Shown here in pieces: positions 27,351 to 36,022 of a stretch of 64,000 bases of DNA (position 1 is its first letter; each line of letters begins with the position of its first letter). Both the position numbers and the translations under genes were made by a program. Under the pieces are notes generated by a model. That model did no database searches. It saw only the letters and a list, made by a program, of their open reading frames with translations, and had not been told where the DNA came from. The stretch is from AP-15 sp963781215. Its GTDB lineage: Bacteria > Pseudomonadota > Alphaproteobacteria > ATCC43930 > CGMCC-115725. The stretch lies in NCBI GenBank assembly GCA_963781215.1, contig CAWAFE010000054.1, positions 38,688 to 102,687 of the forward strand. The letters are read 5' to 3'.

Positions 27351-29677
27351 CGCGTCGCCGCGGCGATCGCGGCGAGGAGCCGTCGCGGGGTGATCGGCAC
27401 CTCGCCGATCTCGACCCCGAGCCCCATGAGCGCATCGTTGACGGCGTTGGCGATCGCCGCGGGCGGGCCGATCGCGCCGCTCTCGCCGATCCCCTTCTGG
27501 CCGAACTCGGTGTAGGGCGAGGGCGTTTCCATATGCTCGATGCGGATCGCCGGCACCTCGGCCGCACCCGGCAGCAGATAGTCGGCGAGGGTCGCCGCCA
27601 GCGGCTGGCCTTCCGCGTCGAACGGCATCTCCTCGTAGAGCGCGGTGCCGATCCCTTGCGCGGCACCGCCCAGCACCTGGCCGTCGACGATCATCGGGTT
27701 GATCAGCCTGCCGCCATCCTCGACCACGACATAGTCGAGGAGCTCGACCTCGCCGATCTCGGGATCGACCGCGACCAACGCGGCGTGGCAGGCATAGCTG
27801 AAGGTGCCGGTGTCGCGAAGGGGCTTGTAGCCGACCGTGACCTCGAGCCCGCCGGGGTCGGCATTGTCCGGCAAGTTCTGTGGTGCGCGGTACCAGACGC
27901 GGGCAACCTCGGCCAGGGCGATGCTGCCGACCGGGCCGACCACCCGCCCTCCGGCGACCGATACCGCGCCCGGATCGGTCTGCAACAGCCGCGCCCCGAT
28001 CCGTTTTGCCCGCTCGGCGAGCGCCCGGCAGGCCCCGGCGACGGCACCCCCCGCCATCACCGCGCAGCGCGAGCCCCAGGTGCCGGTCGAGTACGGGGTC
28101 AGCGCCGTGTCGCCATGGACCAGCGCCACCTTGGCGGTGTCGATGCCGAGAATCTCGTGCGCGATCTGGGCGAGCGTGGTTTCCAGCCCCTGGCCGTGCG
28201 AATGCACCCCGACCCTGAGCTCGAGGCCGCCATCGGGGGTCAGCCGCGCCGCCGCCTGCTCGTAGCCCGGCACCATCGGGATGCCCCAACCCTGATAGAC
28301 CGAAGTGCCGTGCGCGCCTTGCTCGCAAAAGATGGCAAAGCCGACGCCGATCCGCCGCTCGCGCTCCTCGCGCCTCGCCTGCCGCGCCCGGATTGCGTCG
28401 AGGCCGATCGCGGCCACGGCGCGGCGCAGGCATAGGGGATAGTCGCCGCTATCGAAATGCTTGCCGGTGATGTTGTCGAACGGCATCGCCTCGGGCGGGA
28501 CCAGGTTTTCCAGCCGCACCTGCCACGGCTCGCGGCCGACGGCGCGGGCGACCGCGTCAACCACCAACTCGATCGCAAAGCACACGCCGGCGCGGGCGAC
28601 GCCGCGATAAGGCAGGATCGGCGGCTTGTTGGTGGCGACCGCCCAGCTGCGGCAGCGGTATTTTGCCATGCGGTAGGGGCCGGGCAGGATGCTCGCGACC
28701 TGCGCCGGCTCGAGGCAGGCCGAAAACGGGTAGGAGGAGTAGGCGCCGGCATCGACCGTCGCCTCGCAGTCGATCGCGATCAGCCGGCCCGAGGCATCGG
28801 CATAGGCGGTGATCTCGTAATGGTGCTCGCGGCAATTGGCGTTCGCCGTGAGCTGCTCGCGCCTGTCCTCGATCCAGCGTATCGGCCGAGCGAGCCGCAT
28901 CGCCAGCCAAGAGGCGCAGACCTCCTCGGGCAGCAAGATTCCCTTGTAGCCGAAGCCGCCGCCGACATCGGGGGCGACGACGCGGATTCTGGCTTCGTCG
29001 AGGCCCAGGCATTCGGCGAGGCCCGAGCGCACGATATGCGGCATCTGCGTCGCCGAGTGGAGGACGAGCTGGTCGAGCCGCGTATTCCAATGCGCCACGA
29101 GCCCGCGGCCTTCGAGTGGCGCCATGCACTGCCGGGCAGTGCGGAAGGTGCGGCGGACCTTGACTGGCGCGCTGCGGGCAACCTCCGACAGATCGTCGTC
29201 GACCAGGGTTTCGAGCACGATATTGTCGCCCCAGGCCTCGTGCACCAGCGGCGCCCCGGCCCGGCGCGCCGCAAGCATGTCGGCCGCCACCGGCAATTCG
29301 GCGAAATCGACGGCGACCGCGTCGGCGAGGTCCTCGGCCTCGGCGCGCGTCTCGGCGAGGCACATCGCGACCAGCTCGCCGACATGGCGGACCTTGCCCG
29401 CGGCCAGCACCGGCTGCTCCGACGGCTTGAAGCCGGGGAGCCCGGCGACGGCGCGGATCGGCGCCACCCCGGCGAGGTCGGCCCAGGTGAAGACGCGGTC
29501 CTCGGCCCCGGCCGGCTTCGCGATGCCGCGGATGCGGGCATGTGCCATGGGGCTGCGCACAAAGGCGATCTCCTGCATCCCCGACAACCTGATATCGGCG
29601 ACAAACTCGCCGCGCCCGCGCAGAAACCGGTCGTCCTCCTTTCGCGGCAGCGAAGCGCCGATCCCCTCGCCGGTCAT
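27332..29677 (-). CDS. Molybdenum hydroxylase large subunit (XDH/CoxL-like)
   Basis: The 781-residue catalytic subunit carries the molybdopterin-cytosine cofactor in this family. Landmarks are the N-terminal GEGIGASLPRKEDDRFLRGR, DVGGGFGYKG, PYRGVARAGVCFAIE in place of the CO-dehydrogenase AYRCSFR signature, and QKGIGESGAIGPPAAIANA at the end with the catalytic Glu. The substitution in the active-site loop argues against CO oxidation and for an aldehyde or N-heterocycle substrate. It is followed by the small subunit in an overlapping arrangement. Confidence 0.92.
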   Translation of the reverse strand: MTGEGIGASLPRKEDDRFLRGRGEFVADIRLSGMQEIAFVRSPMAHARIRGIAKPAGAEDRVFTWADLAGVAPIRAVAGLPGFKPSEQPVLAAGKVRHVGELVAMCLAETRAEAEDLADAVAVDFAELPVAADMLAARRAGAPLVHEAWGDNIVLETLVDDDLSEVARSAPVKVRRTFRTARQCMAPLEGRGLVAHWNTRLDQLVLHSATQMPHIVRSGLAECLGLDEARIRVVAPDVGGGFGYKGILLPEEVCASWLAMRLARPIRWIEDRREQLTANANCREHHYEITAYADASGRLIAIDCEATVDAGAYSSYPFSACLEPAQVASILPGPYRMAKYRCRSWAVATNKPPILPYRGVARAGVCFAIELVVDAVARAVGREPWQVRLENLVPPEAMPFDNITGKHFDSGDYPLCLRRAVAAIGLDAIRARQARREERERRIGVGFAIFCEQGAHGTSVYQGWGIPMVPGYEQAAARLTPDGGLELRVGVHSHGQGLETTLAQIAHEILGIDTAKVALVHGDTALTPYSTGTWGSRCAVMAGGAVAGACRALAERAKRIGARLLQTDPGAVSVAGGRVVGPVGSIALAEVARVWYRAPQNLPDNADPGGLEVTVGYKPLRDTGTFSYACHAALVAVDPEIGEVELLDYVVVEDGGRLINPMIVDGQVLGGAAQGIGTALYEEMPFDAEGQPLAATLADYLLPGAAEVPAIRIEHMETPSPYTEFGQKGIGESGAIGPPAAIANAVNDALMGLGVEIGEVPITPRRLLAAIAAATRCTTSP

Positions 29678-29685
29678 TCGTCGCG

Positions 29686-29868
29686 TCAGCGCTTGAACAA
29701 CGCTTCGGCGCCGCGGCGCTGGCCGAGCTTTGCCGCGATCTCGACCCGCACCCGGGCGATCTCCGCTTCGAGCCCGGCGATATATTCTTCGAGCTCCTCG
29801 ATCCCCATCAGGGTCAAGTCCTTAACCTGCGGCGGGCGGCGCCGCGGTTCGAGATCCGATTCGTCCAT
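29686..29868 (-). CDS. DUF1192 domain protein
   Basis: A 60-residue acidic coiled protein: after LEPRRRPPQVKDLTLMGIEE comes LEEYIAGLEAEIARVRVEIA. That pattern is DUF1192, a small alphaproteobacterial family of unknown function. GGAGGAGGC precedes the ATG directly. It is divergent from the TrcR gene; this pairing is common. Confidence 0.87.
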   Translation of the reverse strand: MDESDLEPRRRPPQVKDLTLMGIEELEEYIAGLEAEIARVRVEIAAKLGQRRGAEALFKR

Positions 29869-29994
29869 GCCTCCTCCGCTGCCCCTTTTGCCGCCTTCCC
29901 TCGGCGCGCTGTCGGACTATATATTGCCCGACTTTTTTGCCCTCGTCAGCGCGCTGCGCCCGCTTCGGCGCCGCTCTGCAACCGGGAACCCGAG

Positions 29995-30570
29995 ATGGCT
30001 GTTCCGTTGATGCCCAAGGCGACCGCCGTCTGGCTGGTCGAGAACACCGCGCTCACCTTTCAGCAGATCGCCGATTTCTGCGGCCTGCATCCGCTCGAGG
30101 TGCAGGCCATCGCGGACGGCGAAGTCGCCAACCAGATGCAGGGGCTCGACCCGGTGGCCAACGGCCAGACCACGGCCGAGGAGCTGGCGCGCTGCCAGGC
30201 CGACCCCGAGGCGCGGCTCGCGCTGTCGCCGCAGGCAGCACCGCCGCAGCTGTTCCGGCACAAGGGGCCGCGCTACACGCCGATCGCCAAGCGTCAGGAC
30301 AAGCCCGACGCGATCTCCTATCTGCTGCGTAGCCATCCCGAGCTGTCCGATGCGCAAATCTCCAGGCTGATCGGCACGACCAAGCCGACGATCGCCGCGG
30401 TGCGCGACCGCACCCATTGGAACAGCCCCAACATCAAGCCCCGCCACCCGGTCGGTCTCGGCCTGTGCACGCTCGACGAGCTCGACCAGGCGGTCGCTAG
30501 GGCCCGCGCCAAACGCGGCCTCGAAGACGAGCCGCTCGCCAGCGAGGAGGCAGAGCCGCTGGAGACGTGA
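29995..30570 (+). CDS. trcR: Cell cycle regulator TrcR (DUF1013)
   Basis: The 191-residue protein matches the DUF1013 family, whose Caulobacter member TrcR is a transcriptional regulator of the cell cycle. Conserved blocks are MAVPLMPKATAVWLVENTAL, FQQIADFCGLHPLEVQAIAD (helix-turn-helix-like), YTPIAKRQDKPDAI and THWNSPNIKPRHPV. The ATG at 29995 agrees with the family start. The acidic tail is variable in the family. Confidence 0.9.
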   Translation: MAVPLMPKATAVWLVENTALTFQQIADFCGLHPLEVQAIADGEVANQMQGLDPVANGQTTAEELARCQADPEARLALSPQAAPPQLFRHKGPRYTPIAKRQDKPDAISYLLRSHPELSDAQISRLIGTTKPTIAAVRDRTHWNSPNIKPRHPVGLGLCTLDELDQAVARARAKRGLEDEPLASEEAEPLET

Positions 30571-30589
30571 GAATCCGGTCGCACTCGCA

Positions 30590-32581
30590 TCAATGCGCGT
30601 GTCCCGCGTGGCCCTGAGGGGCAACCGCAAGGCGGGCGACGCGATCGGCATCGGCCACGAGCGTATCGGCGTCGGCCAACTCGTCTCGGCCGTTTCCGGG
30701 CCAGCGGGCGCGTACATTCGCCGCCCGATCGAGCAACAGCTCGGTCTCGCCTCGGCCGTCAGCCGTTCCGAACAAAGCCAAGGTTGACGCCACGCCGGCT
30801 GACACCGCAATCGCAGGGGCGGACGGTGGCGCGCGCTCCCGCGGTTCTGCCGAGGGCGGTGCGACATTGACGGCCAGGACGCCGAGCCCGGCGGCGGAAA
30901 AGCGGGATCGCGCCGCCGCAAGCTGCGCCAAGCGCGCCCGCGGCGCGGGCGGCGTGTAGAGCACGAGCAGCACCGGGCCGCTCTTGAGCAGATCGCGGAG
31001 TGTCTGCTGCACGCCGTTTTCCTCGAAGGCGAAATCGGGAACCGGGAAGGATGCGGCCGGGGTGACTTCTGGCCCCATGGCGCGTGTCAACACACCGGCC
31101 GCGCGGGCACGGACAAAGTTTAGGATGTCCCAACGGCCGTCGGCGCTGATCAGGTCGGCAAAGCCCGGCATCACGCCGTTGGCGTTGCCGTGGCTCACCC
31201 ACCAGAACAGGTCGCCCTCGTCGTGGGCAAAGAGGTGGGGCTCCGTCAGATCGGCGGGACGGGTCGGCAGGCTGGCCGCCGCGGGGCCGTCGCCACGGCC
31301 GCCGGCGCCATGGCATAGCGCGCAATTCTCGGCATAGAGCGGCATGCCCCGCGCGATCGAGGGGGCGGCATAGGGCTCGGCCGGGGCATAGTAGCTGGTC
31401 GGGTAGGCACGCTCGATGATGGGGCGCAAGAGCATCGCTCCGAAGACGCCGCAAAGAAGGAGACCGGCGAGAGGTGCTGTGATCCGGCGCCAGCGCCCGG
31501 CGGCGGCAGTGACAACCGCAGCCACGGCGCAGCCGAAACCGAGCGCCGCGAGGAGAGCGAGGCAAATCTCGGACGGCGGCGAGAGCGCATCCCAATTGAG
31601 GCGGAATGGCAGCGGCCATCCGGGCTCGGTATGCGATCCTGGCGGCAGGATGCCGATGACGCCGACGATGGCGAGGATCGCGAGCCCGCAAGCCGCTTCG
31701 ATAATGGCGTTCCGCTCGACAGCGCCGGCGGCGTCCCGCGGCATTGCCGAAGGGTCGGCGAGGCGGGGATCGAGCCGCAGCAGGTTGACCGCGGCGATCA
31801 CGACCATAACCAGAAAAAGCCCGACCTTGGCCAGCAACAGACGCCCGTAGCCTGTGCCGATCAAGGCCGGGACGCTGCCGACGAGAAACCAGGTATTGAC
31901 CATGCCCGCGGCCAGCAGGGTGCCGACACTCGCCGCCGCCAAAATCGAAAAGCGCGACGTGATCGCCTGCGCGACGGCGGCCCAGGTTTCGTCGCCGATC
32001 CTGCGCAATTCCGAGAGCGCCAGCGCCAACGGCACCAACGCCCCCAACCAGAGTCCGGCCGCCAGGAGATGGAAGATGTCTGCCGCCAGATGCAGATCTC
32101 CGGGCTTGCCCGGGGTCGCCCCGCCGTGCCCGGCCCAGGCGAGAGTGGCGAGCAGCAGGGCGCCCAGCCCGAGCGCAGCCCAGGCAATGGCGCCCGAGAC
32201 CTGCTCCCGTCGACGGCGCCGGGCGAACAGGGAGAAGGCGAGCAGCGCGGCAAGCGCCAGACGCAACAGCCAGACCTGGCCGAAACGGGTGCGGGTCGAC
32301 ACCACCAGAAGGCCGCCTCGCGCCAGCATCTCGCCGAGCGGCTGGCCACTCATGCGCACAGCTTCCACGACGAGCCAAACTGCACCCGACAGCAAAGCCA
32401 ACAGCAAACTCGCCCAGGCGAGCCGGTCGAGCCGCCGGTTCAGTCGCGCTGCCGCCGCGGAATTGACGGGGTGCCGCCGGAACGCCGGCCCCGCGACAAG
32501 GCATTCGAAGGCAAACAGCCCGCAGAGCGATATCGTCGCGGCAAAATGAACAGCGCGGGCAGCAATCAGCAAGCCGTCCAT
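30590..32581 (-). CDS. CopD-cytochrome c-redoxin fusion membrane protein
   Basis: The 663-residue protein combines three modules. Residues 1 to about 315 form a CopD-type membrane domain (AARAVHFAATISLCGLFAFE at the start, later HLAADIFHLLAAGLWLGALV). Further membrane segments follow. A cytochrome c domain has its haem site near residues 418-422 (YAENCALCHGAGGRGDG). From about residue 515 a thioredoxin/SCO-like domain follows (TLRDLLKSGPVLLVLYTPPA), which lacks the usual CxxC. CopD proteins are linked to copper uptake. It lies 7 bases after copC in an operon. The fusion suggests joint copper handling and electron transfer. Confidence 0.85.
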   Translation of the reverse strand: MDGLLIAARAVHFAATISLCGLFAFECLVAGPAFRRHPVNSAAAARLNRRLDRLAWASLLLALLSGAVWLVVEAVRMSGQPLGEMLARGGLLVVSTRTRFGQVWLLRLALAALLAFSLFARRRRREQVSGAIAWAALGLGALLLATLAWAGHGGATPGKPGDLHLAADIFHLLAAGLWLGALVPLALALSELRRIGDETWAAVAQAITSRFSILAAASVGTLLAAGMVNTWFLVGSVPALIGTGYGRLLLAKVGLFLVMVVIAAVNLLRLDPRLADPSAMPRDAAGAVERNAIIEAACGLAILAIVGVIGILPPGSHTEPGWPLPFRLNWDALSPPSEICLALLAALGFGCAVAAVVTAAAGRWRRITAPLAGLLLCGVFGAMLLRPIIERAYPTSYYAPAEPYAAPSIARGMPLYAENCALCHGAGGRGDGPAAASLPTRPADLTEPHLFAHDEGDLFWWVSHGNANGVMPGFADLISADGRWDILNFVRARAAGVLTRAMGPEVTPAASFPVPDFAFEENGVQQTLRDLLKSGPVLLVLYTPPAPRARLAQLAAARSRFSAAGLGVLAVNVAPPSAEPRERAPPSAPAIAVSAGVASTLALFGTADGRGETELLLDRAANVRARWPGNGRDELADADTLVADADRVARLAVAPQGHAGHAH

Positions 32582-32588
32582 CGTGATC

Positions 32589-32963
32589 TCACCTGCCGGC
32601 GACCACGAAGGTAAAGTCGCCCTCGGTCGGGTGGGTGTCGACCGAAACCACCCGCCAAGCGACTTTGTATGTACCCGGAGCCAGCTGCTGCAATGTGGCC
32701 CGCAGCTCGGTTGCGTCCTTCGGGTCGACCGCGGCGTCGCCGTCGTCGACGCGCCGACCCGATTTGTCCGTCACCGTCACGGTGCTGAAGGCCGGCTCGA
32801 GTTCCTGGGTGAACCACAGCTGGATGACCGGCGGCGAATTCGGCACGGTGCTCCCCACCGCCGGTCTCGCATGGTCGAGAAAGGCGTGTGCCCGGGCTCC
32901 GGCGGGGACGGCGGCGACAGCTATGGCCATCCATGAAGCGAAGAAGGCGCGCCCGGCTACCAT
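32589..32963 (-). CDS. copC: Copper resistance protein CopC
   Basis: Periplasmic copper-binding protein of 124 residues with a signal peptide (AIAVAAVPAGARA before HAFLDHARPAVGS). The mature N-terminal His, the ligand that gives tight Cu(II) binding, is present, as is the C-terminal VVSVDTHPTEGDFTFVV with another His ligand. It probably delivers copper to the CopD domain encoded next. Starts within the last bases of the upstream gene (7-base overlap). Confidence 0.92.
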   Translation of the reverse strand: MVAGRAFFASWMAIAVAAVPAGARAHAFLDHARPAVGSTVPNSPPVIQLWFTQELEPAFSTVTVTDKSGRRVDDGDAAVDPKDATELRATLQQLAPGTYKVAWRVVSVDTHPTEGDFTFVVAGR

Positions 32964-33868
32964 TGCGAAATCGGCTTGCCGATGGTGTTCGGGAATAGAT
33001 CGTCGAGATAGAAATGCAGCTGAACCACGCCGCCGATCCCATGGCCCGACGCGCTGTTGGTCGGGATGATCATTTCGGCCCCAACCTGAAAATATTGCCC
33101 AGCCCAGATAATACCGGGCTGCACGGTGCCGGTGGTCATGCCGCCTTGCCCGCGGTTCAATGGTGTGGTCAGCGAGAACTCGACCAGCGGGATCAGGCGG
33201 TCGAAGGGGGCTCGCAGCCCAACATCCCGGACATGATGCTGCAGGTATTCGAGGCTGTACTCGATCGCGAACCCGTAATTGAAGTTATTCGGGTTGAGGT
33301 CACCGTTGCTCTGCGTCTTGGTCGGAAAGTCGAAGCTCAGATTGCCGGTGACGGCAAAGGGCTTCAGCCAGGGCAGCGAGTCCGGCAGGTCGCCGAACCC
33401 CTTCCCGAAATCGAAGGTCGGCGTCAGGGTCGTGAAGTCGGGGGCGCCGACCGATAATCGTCCGGTATGGGCCCAATTCACATTGAGCCCGACGAGGCCC
33501 ACCGCTTGGTGCGGCGCGTTGACGAAAAGCTGATATTGCAGACCGGTGTCGAGACCACCGAGCCCTCCGATCCCCGACAGGCCCGGTGACTTCTGGTGGA
33601 CCCACCCGGTGCCGATTTCGAAGCCGAGATCGGGGGTGATGCGCTTGGCGAGATCGATGTCGATACCAGTCTCTCGCGAACCGTCGCTTTGTGTCGGATT
33701 GAGGGTAACCGTCGGCAGCGACATCTCGTCAGCGACGCAGGGATCGTCGGTCAGGATCGTCGCCGGCAAGAAGCGATCCCCGACAAAGCAATGCGCCATT
33801 GCGGCCGAATGCATAGCAAGGATGAGGGCGGCCGCCGGGATGGCCGCTCCTCGCAAGGTGCGGTTCAT
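32957..33868 (-). CDS. Outer-membrane beta-barrel-like protein of the copper operon
   Basis: The 303-residue protein has a signal peptide (AAIPAAALILAMHSAAMAH) and an Asn/Gly/aromatic-rich body with alternating strands (FEIGTGWVHQ, FAVTGNLSFDFPTKTQ, GGVVQLHFYLDDLF), typical of outer-membrane channels. It resembles uncharacterised proteins found beside copC/copD. The ATG at 33868 is preceded by AGGAGCATCAAC; an upstream start is less likely. A role in copper passage across the outer membrane is an inference from position. Confidence 0.65.
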   Translation of the reverse strand: MNRTLRGAAIPAAALILAMHSAAMAHCFVGDRFLPATILTDDPCVADEMSLPTVTLNPTQSDGSRETGIDIDLAKRITPDLGFEIGTGWVHQKSPGLSGIGGLGGLDTGLQYQLFVNAPHQAVGLVGLNVNWAHTGRLSVGAPDFTTLTPTFDFGKGFGDLPDSLPWLKPFAVTGNLSFDFPTKTQSNGDLNPNNFNYGFAIEYSLEYLQHHVRDVGLRAPFDRLIPLVEFSLTTPLNRGQGGMTTGTVQPGIIWAGQYFQVGAEMIIPTNSASGHGIGGVVQLHFYLDDLFPNTIGKPISQW

Positions 33869-33931
33869 GTTGATGCTCCTCAGCTGAATACGAATCACCG
33901 CCGGGCGGCTGCCCGGCGTGGCGTAGTCGCG

Positions 33932-34330
33932 TCATGCTGAGGCGAAGGGTGGAGCGCGGGAGCGGTAGCCTGGGGCGGGTGTCGACAGAGAGACCACGGC
34001 GGCCGTCGCTCGCGGCAGGCGGATGGCGGCGACGGACGGCAGCGGCGGCGGCGCTGGCAGCGGCCCTACGAAGGCGGCATGGACCGATAGCGCCAAGCAA
34101 AGCGGACAAGCATCCGTGGCATGATTAGAAGGCTTGTCGGCGTCCCCTGGCTTCGCCGGTACTCGATCGGAACGGGCTAGCGGACAGGTGTCGAAGACAA
34201 TGCCGGCGCCGGCCCGAGCGGCGACGATTGTCTCGAACGAAATCAGGTATGGCAGGAGCGCCTGAACGCCGCAGGCAAAGAGACTAAGCCAAACGGCCGA
34301 AGCTACCTGCCGCAGCGTCCGCAACCGCAT
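33932..34330 (-). CDS. DUF2946-like exported protein
   Basis: The 132-residue protein has one hydrophobic N-terminal segment (VASAVWLSLFACGVQALLPY) and the motif ACPLCLALSVHAAF, with a C-terminal YRSRAPPFASA. These are the marks of DUF2946, a family often found with copper and other metal genes. The CPLC pair and nearby His could bind metal. It is the first gene of the cop operon. Confidence 0.75.
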   Translation of the reverse strand: MRLRTLRQVASAVWLSLFACGVQALLPYLISFETIVAARAGAGIVFDTCPLARSDRVPAKPGDADKPSNHATDACPLCLALSVHAAFVGPLPAPPPLPSVAAIRLPRATAAVVSLSTPAPGYRSRAPPFASA

Positions 34331-34394
34331 CGACGAGTGCCCTTGCGAGCTGGTCTCAGCCGAGCATACGGAGCCGGCAAATCGGCGGCAATCG

Positions 34395-34571
34395 CTAAGT
34401 CGGCGGCCGCTTTGCGTAGCCGGCTTTCGCTAGGATCTCGCTGATCTCGTCGAGGACCGCCGGGTCGTCGATCGTCGCCGGCATCGGGTAGTCTTCGCCG
34501 TCGGCGATCTTGCGCATCGTGCCGCGCAGGATCTTGCCGGAACGGGTCTTGGGCAGGCCGGCGACGACGAT
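34395..34571 (-). pseudogene. C-terminal remnant of acetyl-CoA synthetase-type ligase
   Basis: Without any start codon, the minus strand encodes IVVAGLPKTRSGKILRGTMR then KIADGEDYPMPATIDDPAVL, DEISEILAKAGYAKRPPT and a stop. This is the last about 58 residues of an acyl-CoA synthetase (Acs/PrpE), including the catalytic and acetylatable Lys in PKTRSGK. The remaining 550 or so residues are absent. Upstream is unrelated sequence (GYGVISQDQVEAVSEAA). A deletion remnant. Confidence 0.75.
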
Positions 34572-34735
34572 CGACCATGATGAACTCCCGCGCCGCCTCC
34601 GAAACCGCCTCGACTTGGTCTTGGGATATTACGCCATATCCTTTAATTGCAAGGATTTGACAAGGAGCTAAGCTGACGATATGGGCAGAAATGCCCATGA
34701 GAGGGCGCATGATTGTAGTGCGCCCTCTCCCGCCT

Positions 34736-35785
34736 TCAGCCGTGAGCTCGCAATCTCGAGATGCCCAACAGGAGTATCGCCGAAATGAAAAGGGCTCCCG
34801 TCGACGGCTCCGGCACATCGACTGTGGCGATCACTCCGGCATGATCCGACGGCCATAACGGTCGTATGTCCTCGAAGACCTTATTCCCAACGAGAAACGC
34901 CGAATCGAGGGACGGAAACCCGAGCTCGAAGACATAATCGTATCGATTCTTCAGTTCAGAGACCGGATTGTTGAGGTCCGCCGCCTGACAACATGTCGGT
35001 CCCACCGCTCCAGTAGCGGCGGCGGTGTCAGTGAAACCGGCTGCCAACATCTCCGCATAGGTCAGTTTGGTGGGGTCGGCGTTGAAGTCGCCGACCACTA
35101 ATTGCGGCTCGGCCGTCATGCCCAGTTCGGCAAGGATTTCATTAGCTTGGAGAGGTTGTAACGGCGTTTGGAATTCGTCGAGATGCGTCGAGACAAATTG
35201 AAACGGCACGCCGTCTAGCGTCGCATTCACCAGAACATAGCCACGGTTCAACGAGATGGAGCCAAGCGGGGTCGATAAGGTGACGTTGTTCGCAAAAGTG
35301 CGGTCGCTCCCGGTAAACGTGAAACCCGGAACACCCGCGCGAGCCAGCACCACCTCGCGGTCGGTCGCGCTGAAACCGCCCACAGCGAAGTGCAAACCGG
35401 TATGAATCCCCGCTATTGTGTACGCCAGCCCTCGGGCGGCAAGCTGACCGAGAAGAATCTGGGTGTAATCGAGGGTCCCGGTCGGGCCGCTGATGATTGA
35501 GGCCTCTTGCAACCCGATCAGCAGTGGGCCGCCTGAGCTGGCGACTTCACTCGCGATCGCGCCCGCCCGCGCTGGAAAGTTGTTCGCGACGACCGACGCA
35601 AAGGCCGCGGCGATCGTCGCCGGGTCCGGTGACATCAAGATCGAAGTCGGATCGGCACCGACATACAGGTTCTGGCTCATCACCGTCAGGTCGACAGGCG
35701 TGGCGTCAGCCTCTGTTCCTGGGGACGACAGGTAAAGCAAAACAGGGAAAAGGGCCGAAAGAGCTCGCCGAATCACCTGGTTCAT
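34736..35785 (-). CDS. Exported endonuclease/exonuclease/phosphatase-fold protein with PEP-CTERM tail
   Basis: The 349-residue protein has a signal peptide (ALSALFPVLLYLSSPGTEADA) and an EEP-fold body: LTVMSQNLYVGADPTSIL, LIGLQEASIIS (metal Glu), VSTHLDEF, LVVGDFNADPTK (GDFN) and WPSDHAGVIATV (catalytic SDH). The C-terminus VPEPSTGALFISAILLLGIS plus an Arg-containing tail is a PEP-CTERM sorting signal, normally processed by an exosortase. No exosortase is seen in the window. I start at MNQVIRR. The substrate (phosphodiester, lipid or DNA) is open. Confidence 0.85.
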   Translation of the reverse strand: MNQVIRRALSALFPVLLYLSSPGTEADATPVDLTVMSQNLYVGADPTSILMSPDPATIAAAFASVVANNFPARAGAIASEVASSGGPLLIGLQEASIISGPTGTLDYTQILLGQLAARGLAYTIAGIHTGLHFAVGGFSATDREVVLARAGVPGFTFTGSDRTFANNVTLSTPLGSISLNRGYVLVNATLDGVPFQFVSTHLDEFQTPLQPLQANEILAELGMTAEPQLVVGDFNADPTKLTYAEMLAAGFTDTAAATGAVGPTCCQAADLNNPVSELKNRYDYVFELGFPSLDSAFLVGNKVFEDIRPLWPSDHAGVIATVDVPEPSTGALFISAILLLGISRLRAHG

Positions 35786-35904
35786 GTTGGCCCCCGCCGA
35801 TTCACGGTCACCCCTGAGAGGGTAGCTACTGACAAGCGAGCCTAGCGCGAACCGATCAAATTTGCACAAAAAAAGCCAACACCTCGACCTCGAAGTCTTA
35901 CCGA

Positions 35905-35932
35905 AGTATCTTTGAATACCGCAAAGTATCAA
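35905..35932 (-). promoter_or_regulatory. Candidate promoter upstream of the PEP-CTERM protein
   Basis: On the minus strand TTGATA (35932-35927) and GATACT (35910-35905) are 16 bases apart, about 120 bases before the start codon. Local DNA is AT-rich compared with the genome. Confidence 0.35.
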
Positions 35933-36022
35933 ACGCGAGCCCCAAGTGCTGCTCCTATCTGGCGCCCACGCCGCACGCCGCAACATCGCAGCGGTCGTAA
36001 TCCCGGCAACGGCGCCGACAGT

